Of a DNA stretch of 64,000 bases, positions 10,304 to 19,083 are shown one piece after another. Made by a program: the position numbers and the translations under genes. The stretch comes from Stutzerimonas stutzeri (GTDB lineage: Bacteria > Pseudomonadota > Gammaproteobacteria > Pseudomonadales > Pseudomonadaceae), in assembly GCF_018138085.1 (NCBI RefSeq), contig NZ_CP073105.1, positions 868,001 through 932,000 on the forward strand, written 5' to 3'. How positions within the stretch are numbered: position 1 is the first letter of the stretch; each line of letters opens with the position of its first letter. The notes beneath the pieces were generated by a model. It made no database searches. It worked only from the letters and a program-made list of their open reading frames with translations, and had not been told where the DNA came from.

Positions 10304-10744
10304 ATGTCCGAGACCTTTACCAAGGGGATGGCCAGAAACATCTACTTCGGGGGAAGCGTGTTCTTCTTCCTGGTGTTTCTAGGCCTGACCTATCACACAG
10401 AGCAGACCTTTCCAGACCGTTCCAACGAAGCGACGCTGACCGAGTCAGTGGTACGCGGCAAGGCCGTCTGGGAGAACAACAACTGCATCGGCTGCCACAG
10501 CCTGCTGGGCGAAGGCGCCTACTTCGCGCCGGAGCTGGGCAACGTCTTCGTGCGTCGCGGCGAGGATGCGGCCTTCAAGCCCTTTTTGCAGGCGTGGATG
10601 AAGGCACAGCCTCTGGGCGCTCCAGGGCGCAGGGCGATGCCCCAGTTCAACCTGAGCGAGCAGCAGGTCGACGATCTCGCCGAATTCCTCAAGTGGACCT
10701 CGAAGATCGACACCAACAACTGGCCGCCAAACAAGGAGGGCTAA
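10304..10744 (+). CDS. norC: NorC, NO reductase cytochrome c subunit
   Basis: Membrane-anchored monoheme cytochrome c of the cNOR complex; it passes electrons to NorB. The 146-residue protein has an uncleaved N-terminal anchor at about 13-30 (YFGGSVFFFLVFLGL), a periplasmic domain with heme motif CIGCH at about 61-65, and Met ligand in RRAMPQFN at about 108. The start at 10304 follows GAGGAGGCGACC; an upstream in-frame start would lie within the FNR box. It is three bases from norB. Confidence 0.96.
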   Translation: MSETFTKGMARNIYFGGSVFFFLVFLGLTYHTEQTFPDRSNEATLTESVVRGKAVWENNNCIGCHSLLGEGAYFAPELGNVFVRRGEDAAFKPFLQAWMKAQPLGAPGRRAMPQFNLSEQQVDDLAEFLKWTSKIDTNNWPPNKEG

Positions 10745-12175
<1,431 letters not shown>

Positions 12176-12192
12176 GTCCGATCGCAACATGA

Positions 12193-12225
12193 GCAACGGC
12201 CCGGCTGACTTGAGCGGGCCGTTGC
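12193..12225 (+). terminator. Strong hairpin between norB and norD
   Basis: GCAACGGCCCG, an 11-base loop and CGGGCCGTTGC form a perfect 11-bp stem, followed by CGTTTTC. It lies 18 bases after the norB stop and 32 before norD. It probably acts as a leaky terminator or a 3-prime stabiliser, which would lower norD relative to norCB. Confidence 0.75.
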
Positions 12226-12256
12226 CGTTTTCACAGGGCGTAACGGAGTAATCGCA

Positions 12257-14101
12257 ATGGCCTTTACCGTCGAAGTCGAAGAGTGGGTCGGCAGTGTCTG
12301 GCACCGCTTCATCACCCGCCGCGCCAGCCCGGATTTTCCCGAGGCGAGCGTCGAGCTGGAGAGCATGCAACGCAGCCTGTCGGTGCTGTTTCGTGCGATG
12401 GGCGGGGCCAGCGGCGTCGGCGTGGAGGCCGCCAACGCGCGTGATCTGATGTTGCGCCGCAACCTGCTGCAACAGGTCGCCGGCACCTGCAAGCAACTGC
12501 CGGTCGCCTGGTGCGATGCGAGCAATCTGCGTTTGCCGCAGCGCCTTGCCGTCTACCCCGAAATCTCACTCAACCAGGATCTCTATCGCTGGCTGGCGCT
12601 GCTCGCGGCGCAGGCGGGCGAAATGCGCCACTGGGCGCGCGACAACCAGCGCTGGACCCAATCCATTCTCCAGCGCTTCCCGGCCATGCGGCCGCGTTAC
12701 GAGCGGCTGGTCGAGGCGCATCTGCAACTGCGCCCGGATCCGGCCAGCCTGCCGCGTGCCGAGGGTCAGCTGGAACTTGCCTTGTGCCAGGCATTGCGCG
12801 AACCGGGCAGCGTCTTACAGTTCCCCCGCAGCGAAGTCGCACCCTGGCCGCTGCCGATGTGGCTGTACCCGGCGGAGAACCTCGGTGTGCCCCAGGCCAC
12901 CGAGCTCACCGAAGAAGACCAGGACAACCACTTGCAGGCCCCACCGACCGAGCAGAAGGGCCTGCGCAAGCGCGCCAAGCGGGTCGAGGACAGCACCAGC
13001 AAGGGCGGCCTGATGCTGTTCCGCCTGGAGAACCTGTTCAGCTGGTCCGAGCATGTCGAACTGGATCGCCAGGGCGACGACAGCGAGAACGAGGATGCTT
13101 CGCGCGTCGCCGAGGACCTGGATGAGATCGCCATGTCACGTCAGCGCATGCAGAAGGGCGGCGGCCTCAAGCTGCACCTCGACCTGCCGCCGTCGGACGT
13201 CGACGACATCCCGCTGGGCGAGGGCGTCAAGCTGCCCGAGTGGGATTACCGCAAGCAGCACATGCAGGCCAATTTCGTCAGTCTGCAGATGATGCTGCCG
13301 CGCGGCTCCGAACCCATGGGCCTGCCGCTGCGGCTCAGCCCGCTGGCGCGCAAGCTGCGTCGTCAGTTCGAGCACCTGCGCAACGACCGGCAATGGCTGC
13401 GCGGCCAACCCCAGGGCTCGGAGCTGGACATGCAGGCCTGGCTGGATTTTCACGTCGAGCGCCAGCACGGCCAGTGCGCCGAGCGTGGTCTGTTCATGGA
13501 GCAACGGCAGAACCGCCGCGACCTGGCCTGCCTGCTGCTGGCGGACCTGTCCATGTCCACCGACGCGCACCTGGACGACGAGCACAAGGTGATCGACGTG
13601 ATCACCGACAGCCTGTTGCTGTTCGGCGAGGCGCTGTCTGCGGTGGGGGATGATTTCGCCCTGTACGGCTTTTCCTCGCTGCGTCGCCATCAGGTGCGCA
13701 TGCAGGAGCTCAAGAGCTTCAAACAGCGCTACGGCGACGACACCCGCGGTCGCATCCAGGCGCTCAAACCCGGCTACTACACCCGCATGGGCGCGGCCAT
13801 TCGCCAGGCCACCGAACTGCTCGGCAACTGCAAGCAGCGGCGCAAGTTGCTGTTGCTGGTGACCGACGGCAAGCCCAACGACCTAGACCTGTACGAGGGC
13901 CGCTACGGTGTCGAGGATACTCGCCAGGCTGTACTAGAAGCCCGGCGCCAGGGCCTGCTGCCGTTCTGCATCACCATCGACCAGGAAGCCGGCGACTACC
14001 TGCCGTACATGTTCGGCGCCAACGGCTACACCCTGATCAAGGACCCGCAGCAGCTTCCTTTCCGCCTGCCGCAGCTCTACAAGCAGCTGACCCAGCCGTA
14101 G
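12257..14101 (+). CDS. norD: NorD, VWA-domain NO reductase activation protein
   Basis: A 614-residue cytoplasmic protein. Its C-terminal von Willebrand A domain has the MIDAS motif DLSMS near residue 430 and LLLLVTDGKPND near 532. The long N-terminal region is helical. NorD works with the MoxR ATPase NorQ/NirQ (7501-8307) to activate NorB, probably by FeB insertion. The length matches the family. It is separated from norB by the hairpin at 12193-12225, and no promoter is obvious. Confidence 0.94.
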   Translation: MAFTVEVEEWVGSVWHRFITRRASPDFPEASVELESMQRSLSVLFRAMGGASGVGVEAANARDLMLRRNLLQQVAGTCKQLPVAWCDASNLRLPQRLAVYPEISLNQDLYRWLALLAAQAGEMRHWARDNQRWTQSILQRFPAMRPRYERLVEAHLQLRPDPASLPRAEGQLELALCQALREPGSVLQFPRSEVAPWPLPMWLYPAENLGVPQATELTEEDQDNHLQAPPTEQKGLRKRAKRVEDSTSKGGLMLFRLENLFSWSEHVELDRQGDDSENEDASRVAEDLDEIAMSRQRMQKGGGLKLHLDLPPSDVDDIPLGEGVKLPEWDYRKQHMQANFVSLQMMLPRGSEPMGLPLRLSPLARKLRRQFEHLRNDRQWLRGQPQGSELDMQAWLDFHVERQHGQCAERGLFMEQRQNRRDLACLLLADLSMSTDAHLDDEHKVIDVITDSLLLFGEALSAVGDDFALYGFSSLRRHQVRMQELKSFKQRYGDDTRGRIQALKPGYYTRMGAAIRQATELLGNCKQRRKLLLLVTDGKPNDLDLYEGRYGVEDTRQAVLEARRQGLLPFCITIDQEAGDYLPYMFGANGYTLIKDPQQLPFRLPQLYKQLTQP

Positions 14102-14138
14102 GGGATGTCGCTCTTTACATCCACCGTGACGCCGCTCG

Positions 14139-14762
14139 ATGGATGGCCACCCCGTGGATCGGAGAAGCGTGATCCACCCTACGGCTGCTTTTGTGCAAGG
14201 CCGCCTCGGCGCGAAGCTTTTTGGTTTTGCGGGCTTGCAGGGTTGCGTAGATTTTTTTGCTCTAAGCGGGATTGCAGCCCTATTCGCCGCGGGTCGCGCC
14301 TCCCACAGAAAAGCATGCCACCGGTATAGATCGACGCCATGCTCGGACTGCTTTTGTGGGAGGCCCGCCCTCGGGGCGAAGCTTTTCGGGCACCGAGCCG
14401 GCGCCATTCGCCGCGGGCCGCCGTCCGCCCTGGCGTGGTGGATGGCCACCCGTGGATCGGAGAAGCGTGATCCACCCTACGGCTGCTTTTGTGCAAGGCT
14501 GCCTCGGAGCGAAGCTTTTTGGTTTTGCGAGCTTGCAGGGTTGCGTAGCTTCTTTGGCTTCTCAGCGGGATTGCAGCCCTATTCGCCGCGGGTCGCGCCT
14601 CCCACAAGGGCCGCGATGTGCACTGTCGTTTTTTGTAGGAGGCCCGCCCTCGGGGCGAAGCTTTTCGGGCACCGAGCCGGCGCCATTCGCCGCGGGTCGC
14701 CGCCCGCCCCCTAGCGTGGTGGATGGCCACCCCGTGGATCGGTGAAGCGTGATCCTCCCTAA
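14139..14762. repeat. Tandem composite repeats (REP family B plus GTAGGGTGG-type element)
   Basis: A composite unit beginning GATGGCCACCCCGTGGATCGG starts at 14142, recurs at 14441 and begins again at 14722, giving periods of 299 and 281 bases. Each full unit contains the GATCCACCCTACGGCTGC element, a spacer ending GGATTGCAGCCCTATTCG, and two REP family B arms (GCCGCGGGTCGCGCCTCCCAC and GTGGGAGGCCCGCCCTCGG). The third copy is truncated and ends beside dnrP. No gene here. Confidence 0.85.
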
Positions 14763-14775
14763 CGTGAGCCGGCGG

Positions 14776-14973
14776 TCATCCTGGGAAAAAATGGCGTGGC
14801 AGCCAGACGATCATCACGGCACAGAACACCGTCAGGGCGATGCAGAACCAGAAGAATTTGCGCTGGCGTCGTTCGCATGCGGTGTCGGCATGCGCGGGCA
14901 GGGGCATGCCGCAGTGGCTGCATTCGGCTTCTTGCGGCGGGTTGAGTTGTTGACAGTACAAGCACCTGGGCAT
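14776..14973 (-). CDS. dnrP: DnrP-like small zinc-ribbon membrane protein
   Basis: A 65-residue protein starting MPRCLYCQQLNPPQEAEC. It has an N-terminal zinc ribbon formed by CLYC and CSHC (about 4-7 and 18-21) and one membrane helix at about 39-58 (FFWFCIALTVFCAVMIVWL). Small proteins of this kind are annotated DnrP next to dnr in P. stutzeri; the name is from memory of that locus and the function is unknown to me. It has its own consensus Anr/Dnr box at 15029-15042, 56 bases upstream, and lies downstream of dnr on the same strand. Confidence 0.72.
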   Translation of the reverse strand: MPRCLYCQQLNPPQEAECSHCGMPLPAHADTACERRQRKFFWFCIALTVFCAVMIVWLPRHFFPG

Positions 14974-15028
14974 GGCGGCGTTCTCCGTAGGTCACGCCCA
15001 GCTTGCCATGCCCGGTGGCGCTCCAGGC

Positions 15029-15042
15029 TTGACGGCAATCAA
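15029..15042 (-). promoter_or_regulatory. Anr/Dnr box of dnrP
   Basis: TTGACGGCAATCAA matches TTGAC-N4-ATCAA. It sits between the dnr stop (15107) and the dnrP start (14973), so dnrP can be induced by the product of the neighbouring gene. Confidence 0.82.
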
Positions 15043-15106
15043 CCCTGGGCAATGCCGTCCGCGGTGCGGTATGTCGCTGGCAGGCGGATACGCCTGCGGT
15101 GTTCGA

Positions 15107-15790
15107 TCACTCGAACTGTTCCAGCCGCTGGCGATCGAGAATGGTGATCTGCCGGCCTTCCTGGGTGATGATGCCTTCGTCGATCAGGCGGCGGATGATC
15201 CGCGAGAAGGTCTCCGGCTGGATCGACAGGTGCCCGGCGATCAGCTGCTTAGCCATCGGCAGTTCGAAACTGTTTCCTTCGTCTTTCAGGCGCGCCAGTT
15301 GGGTCATCAGGTAGCGCACCACCCGGTGAGTGGCGTTCTTCAGCGACAGCGTCTCGATCTCGTTGATGCGCTGGTGCAGGCGCACGCTGAGCTTGCCCAG
15401 CAGCGCGAAGGACAGCTTCTGGTTCGCCTCCAGCAGGCGCATATAGGCGGCGTTGGAGAACCGATAGACCTGCGTCGGGCACACGGCCTGGGCCGAGGCG
15501 ACGTAGTTGGGCGTGTCCATCAGCATCATTGCTTCGGCGAAGGTCTGACGGTTGCCGATTACCTCGAATACCTTTTCCTGCCCGTCCGGGGTCAGGCGGT
15601 AGATCTTGATCGCACCGGAGATCACGAAATAGAACGAATGCGCCGGTTCGCCCTGATGAAAAAGATTGTCGCCCTTGTCGAGATTGAGCAGCTGGCTGGC
15701 ACTCATCAGCTCGTCCATCTGCTCGTCGTTCAGCGGCTCGAACAGGTGGTGGCTGCGAAGGATCTGGTTATGTACGCGGTGAAGCACCAT
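15107..15790 (-). CDS. dnr: Dnr, CRP/FNR-family NO-responsive regulator
   Basis: Transcriptional activator of nir and nor genes, responding to NO through a bound heme. The 227-residue protein starts MVLHRVHNQILRSHHLFEPL and has the same length as P. aeruginosa Dnr. It has an N-terminal cyclic-nucleotide-type beta-roll, a dimerisation helix with ETLSLKNATHRVVRYL, and a C-terminal helix-turn-helix with LSIQPETFSRIIRRL. That recognition helix (E-xx-SR) is the type that reads TTGAT half-sites. The N-terminal Fe-S cysteines of Anr are absent. Start set at 15790 by family length; an in-frame ATG at 15799 is possible. No FNR box was found just upstream. Confidence 0.92.
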   Translation of the reverse strand: MVLHRVHNQILRSHHLFEPLNDEQMDELMSASQLLNLDKGDNLFHQGEPAHSFYFVISGAIKIYRLTPDGQEKVFEVIGNRQTFAEAMMLMDTPNYVASAQAVCPTQVYRFSNAAYMRLLEANQKLSFALLGKLSVRLHQRINEIETLSLKNATHRVVRYLMTQLARLKDEGNSFELPMAKQLIAGHLSIQPETFSRIIRRLIDEGIITQEGRQITILDRQRLEQFE

Positions 15791-15926
15791 GCAAGGCATC
15801 CTGTCATCTTCAAATTTTGGGCGTTCTCGGGCCGGCGCCTCAGGGCTGGCGGGTCCGAAAACAATTGCTGAGCCTAGCCCAGTTATGCCGCCCGGGTGTT
15901 GACCCAGGCCGGTTGCAGAGTCGCGG

Positions 15927-16064
15927 TCAGGGCGTGAGCGTACGGTTTTCGGAACTGCCAGGCTGCACGGTGCTGACCGCCAGGTCGAGCGCAACGCTGG
16001 TCGCCAGCGACAGCATCGCGGCGATGGCCAGGCCCCACACCATGGGTTGAATGATCGCTTTCAT
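15927..16064 (-). CDS. 45-residue membrane peptide downstream of dnrN
   Basis: A short ORF starting MKAIIQPMVWGLAIAAMLSLA with one hydrophobic segment (about 6-28) and a short polar tail ending NRTLTP. A strong ribosome site, GGAGG, lies 5 bases before the start. It lies 54 bases after dnrN on the same strand, with a GC hairpin between, so it may share the NorR-controlled transcript. No family recognised. Too short for most gene callers. Confidence 0.55.
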   Translation of the reverse strand: MKAIIQPMVWGLAIAAMLSLATSVALDLAVSTVQPGSSENRTLTP

Positions 16065-16084
16065 CTTGCCTCCGTACTACAGGG

Positions 16085-16103
16085 GCGGGCCGCGGCGGCC
16101 CGC
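16085..16103 (-). terminator. GC hairpin between dnrN and the 45-residue ORF
   Basis: GCGGGCC, a 5-base loop and GGCCCGC form a perfect 7-bp stem 15 bases after the dnrN stop. No U-run follows, so it is either a weak terminator or an mRNA-protecting hairpin. Confidence 0.5.
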
Positions 16104-16118
16104 TGGTGCGCGCGTGCC

Positions 16119-16790
16119 TCAGTGTGCCGAGGCATTGGCGAACAGGATGTTGTTTTCCAGATGGATGTGGTGCATCAGGTCGTCGCGCAATTCCTCCAGC
16201 CCGCGATAGAGGGCGCGCCAAGTGTTGCACGCGTTGGCCGGCGGGGTGATGTCCTGGGTCAGCTCGGCCAGTCGCGCCAGGGCGGCGCTGTGCTGGTCGT
16301 GCTCGAAGCGCATTACCGCGATCGGTCCCTGGGTCTGGGGCAGTTGGATATTGCGTTGCAGCATGGGGAAGAGGATCTGTTCTTCCTTGAGCATGTGGCT
16401 CTCGAGTTCCTGCTGCATGGCCCACAGGTGTTCGGCGAGTCCGAGCGGGCAGTCGGCCTTGTTGCCGTGCACCTGCTCGACGCGGCTGGCCAGGCGAATC
16501 AGCTCGGGGAACTGCTCACGGTGGCGTTCGTGATAGCGCTCCAGGAGGAACTCGATCAGCGCCGCGGCCGGCTCGTTGCGCCAATCCGGCTCGCTCGGTG
16601 TGGCGCTGTCCAGCGCGGCCAGCTGTTCGGCGATGGCCTGTGCGTCGAGATTGCGTTGCAGCGCCGCATCGCGCAGCGGCGTGTTGCCACCGCAGCAGAA
16701 ATCCAGCTTGTACTGGCGAAACACGCGGGTGGCGCCGGGAATGAGGCAGGCCAGGCTGCCCAGGGTCTGTTCGGTAAGCGCGATGCTCAT
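16119..16790 (-). CDS. dnrN: DnrN (YtfE/RIC/NorA), di-iron repair protein
   Basis: A 223-residue cytoplasmic di-iron protein of the hemerythrin-like YtfE/RIC family, involved in NO stress and Fe-S cluster repair. The N-terminal ScdA_N domain has the family motif DFCCGGNTPL at about 30-39. The hemerythrin half carries conserved histidines in RYHERHREQFPEL, ESHMLKEEQILFP, RFEHDQH and DLMHHIHLENNILF. It diverges from norR. The upstream sequence has a sigma-54 promoter and three NorR-type sites, so NO-dependent expression through NorR is inferred. Confidence 0.93.
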   Translation of the reverse strand: MSIALTEQTLGSLACLIPGATRVFRQYKLDFCCGGNTPLRDAALQRNLDAQAIAEQLAALDSATPSEPDWRNEPAAALIEFLLERYHERHREQFPELIRLASRVEQVHGNKADCPLGLAEHLWAMQQELESHMLKEEQILFPMLQRNIQLPQTQGPIAVMRFEHDQHSAALARLAELTQDITPPANACNTWRALYRGLEELRDDLMHHIHLENNILFANASAH

Positions 16791-16826
16791 GGTGGCATTT
16801 CCGTGGGTGGAGATGCTCCAATCAGG

Positions 16827-16841
16827 GCAAGCTCCATGCCA
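16827..16841 (-). promoter_or_regulatory. Sigma-54 promoter of dnrN
   Basis: On the minus strand the sequence reads TGGCAT-N5-TTGC, matching the -24/-12 consensus TGGCAC-N5-TTGC with one mismatch and exact spacing. The predicted transcript start lies about 26 bases before the dnrN ATG. Confidence 0.8.
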
Positions 16842-16866
16842 CGGCCAAGTCCTTGATTTGCATGCC

Positions 16867-16918
16867 GTAAAAATTACAGTTGGTTAAAACTACCTGGACG
16901 CTGTAGGGTTTAAAAAAC
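16867..16918. promoter_or_regulatory. Three NorR-type enhancer sites
   Basis: Three GT-N7-AC inverted repeats lie at 16867-16877 (GTAAAAATTAC), 16883-16893 (GTTAAAACTAC) and 16908-16918 (GTTTAAAAAAC). GT-N7-AC in three copies is the known arrangement for NorR enhancers in E. coli and Ralstonia. They are centred about 56, 72 and 97 bases upstream of the predicted dnrN transcript start and abut the norR gene. Confidence 0.8.
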
Positions 16919-16937
16919 CTCAAGGGTCGTAAATACC

Positions 16938-18467
16938 ATGATGGAAGAAGCGTTGCTGGCCGACCTGGTCACCGAGCTGCCCAATGCCGTTCGGCTACAA
17001 CGGCTGGTGCACACCCTGCACCAGCGTTTCAACTGCGGCGCGGTGGTGTTGTTGCGCCTGGACGAAGACACCCTGCGCCCGCTCGCGGCGGTAGGGCTGG
17101 TCCAGGAGGCGCTGGGCCGGCGCTTCGTCGTGGCGCAACATCCGCGGCTCGCGGCGATCCTCTCGCAGCGCGAGCCCACCTGGTTCGAACCCGACAGCCG
17201 TCTGCCGGATCCGTACGATGGGCTGCTGGACGAGCACGTCGGCGAACCCCTGCCGGTGCACGATTGCATGGGCGTGAGCCTGTTTGTCGAAGGCAAGCTG
17301 TGGGGCGCGTTGACCCTCGATGCGTTGCATGCCGGCACCTTCGACGACGACGCGCGGCGCGATCTGCAGCGCTACACCCTGGTGATCGAGGCGGCCATTC
17401 GCATCACCCGGCTGGAACACGAGAACCGCGGGTTGCGCCTGGCCCGCACCGACGTACTGGAGAGCACACCGCTGCCGGGAGACGGCGAAATCCTAGGGCA
17501 GAGCCAGGTGATCGCCGATCTGTTGCGCGAGCTGGAAGTGGTCGCCGACTCCGAGCTGCCGGTGCTGTTGCTGGGCGAGACCGGCGTGGGCAAGGAGCTG
17601 TTCGCTCGTTGGCTGCACCGTCATTCGCGACGGCGTAACAAGCCGCTGGTGCTGGTCAACTGCGCCGCCTTGCCCGAGTCGCTGGCCGAAAGCGAGCTGT
17701 TCGGCCACGTCAAAGGTGCGTTTTCCGGCGCCACCACCGACCGGCCCGGCCGTTTCGATGCAGCCAACGGCGGCACCCTGGTGCTCGACGAGGTCGGCGA
17801 GTTGCCGCTGGTGGTGCAGGCCAAGCTGCTGCGCACCCTGCAGAATGGCGAGATCCAGCGCCTGGGGGCCGACAAGCCGCGCCAGGTCGACGTACGCATC
17901 ATCGCGGCGACCAACCGCAACCTGCGCGAGAGCGTGCGCGACGGGCATTTCCGCGCCGATCTCTACCATCGCCTGTCGGTTTATCCGGCGCCGATCCCAC
18001 CGCTGCGCGAGCGCGGCAACGACGTGTTGATCCTCGCTGGCTACTTCCTCGAGCTGAACCGCGCCCGGCTGGGGCTGCGCAGCATGCGGCTATCACCGGC
18101 CGCCGAGCGCGCCTTGCTCGGTTATGGCTGGCCGGGCAACGTGCGCGAGCTGGAACATGTGATCAGTCGCGCGGCGCTGCGGCTGCTTAGCCGTGGCGCC
18201 TCGCGCAGCGAAATCCTCACCCTGGAGCCCGATCTGCTCGATCTGGAAAGCACCCGGTCCGCCGCGCTGGCCCCGGTTGCCGAAGCGTCGGCGCAGCCGT
18301 TGGAAGCACAGATCGTTCCGCTGCGCGAAGCCGTCGATAACGCTCAACGCCAGGCGATTGTCCAGGCGCTGGAGGCCAGCGGCGAGAACTGGGCTCAGGC
18401 GGCCCGGCTGCTGGACGTGGACTCGAGCAACCTGCACAAGCTGGCCAGGCGATTAAAGCTGAAGTGA
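16938..18467 (+). CDS. norR: NorR, NO-responsive sigma-54 activator
   Basis: A 509-residue bacterial enhancer-binding protein. An N-terminal GAF domain (about 15-160) would bind NO at a mononuclear iron. The AAA+ domain has Walker A GETGVGKE at about 213-220 and Walker B LVLDEVGELP. A C-terminal Fis-type helix-turn-helix ends the protein. The sigma-54 contact loop reads GAFSGA at about 261-266 rather than the usual GAFTGA. It diverges from dnrN with NorR sites between, the norR-norA arrangement seen in Ralstonia. The norCB promoter in this window shows an FNR box instead. Confidence 0.93.
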   Translation: MMEEALLADLVTELPNAVRLQRLVHTLHQRFNCGAVVLLRLDEDTLRPLAAVGLVQEALGRRFVVAQHPRLAAILSQREPTWFEPDSRLPDPYDGLLDEHVGEPLPVHDCMGVSLFVEGKLWGALTLDALHAGTFDDDARRDLQRYTLVIEAAIRITRLEHENRGLRLARTDVLESTPLPGDGEILGQSQVIADLLRELEVVADSELPVLLLGETGVGKELFARWLHRHSRRRNKPLVLVNCAALPESLAESELFGHVKGAFSGATTDRPGRFDAANGGTLVLDEVGELPLVVQAKLLRTLQNGEIQRLGADKPRQVDVRIIAATNRNLRESVRDGHFRADLYHRLSVYPAPIPPLRERGNDVLILAGYFLELNRARLGLRSMRLSPAAERALLGYGWPGNVRELEHVISRAALRLLSRGASRSEILTLEPDLLDLESTRSAALAPVAEASAQPLEAQIVPLREAVDNAQRQAIVQALEASGENWAQAARLLDVDSSNLHKLARRLKLK

Positions 18468-18561
18468 TGCCGAGGCGGCGCCTGCCATCAGCCTGCGCGA
18501 GTCATGTCGAGAGGGCGGTGGTCTAAGCTGCACACATTACCCTTCATCGAGGAGAGCCCCC

Positions 18562-18771
18562 ATGGCCCTGGACCACGACCAGTTCGACGCACTGCTGACC
18601 GAGGCGCTGAGCCACGCCGAGCGCGCCGCCAGCGAAAACGATCCGCAGCATTATCAACAGGCTTTCACAGCCAGCATCAAGGCCATGCGGCTGTTGGCCG
18701 AAGAGTCGGGCGCCTGGCGGCAGATGGTCGCGCGGGCCACCGAGGAGTTCGAAGGAGATGAAGGCATCTGA
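18562..18771 (+). CDS. Small conserved-looking protein downstream of norR
   Basis: A 69-residue acidic soluble protein starting MALDHDQFDALLTEALSHAE, predicted helical throughout. The ribosome site is GAGGAGAGCCCCC. No family recognised. It follows norR by 94 bases on the same strand, so it may be co-transcribed. Codon use fits the genome. Confidence 0.65.
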   Translation: MALDHDQFDALLTEALSHAERAASENDPQHYQQAFTASIKAMRLLAEESGAWRQMVARATEEFEGDEGI

Positions 18772-18966
18772 GTTGAGCCGTAGCGAAACGGCTCGCGCAG
18801 GCGAGTAGAGCGCCGGCCGGCCTGTCCGGCTGCCCTCGCGCCTGCTTGAAGCGCCACCAGGCGTTTGAGCGTGGCGCCTGTACGCCGCGCCGTGCTCCAG
18901 CGCCCCGGCGGGACCGTCCTGGAGCCAGCTGAGGGGCGTTACCGCTTTACGTGGCGGTTCGCTCCC
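18772..18966. other. Intergenic region before ubiU
   Basis: No gene seen. At 18851-18877 GCGCCAC and GTGGCGC form a 7-bp stem with a 13-base loop that could end the norR transcript; it has no U-run. Confidence 0.4.
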
Positions 18967-18980
18967 TTGACGTTCATCAA
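18967..18980 (+). promoter_or_regulatory. Anr/Dnr box of ubiUVT
   Basis: TTGACGTTCATCAA is a consensus TTGAC-N4-ATCAA site 104 bases upstream of ubiU. Confidence 0.83.
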
Positions 18981-19083
18981 TGCCTGTTACAGGTCCGCTA
19001 CCTAGACTGCCGGCTTTCCGTCCGGTCCGGGCGGGTACCGTGCCATTGCACGGTGCGCACGATTTGCATGTCTAGGAGTTGCC

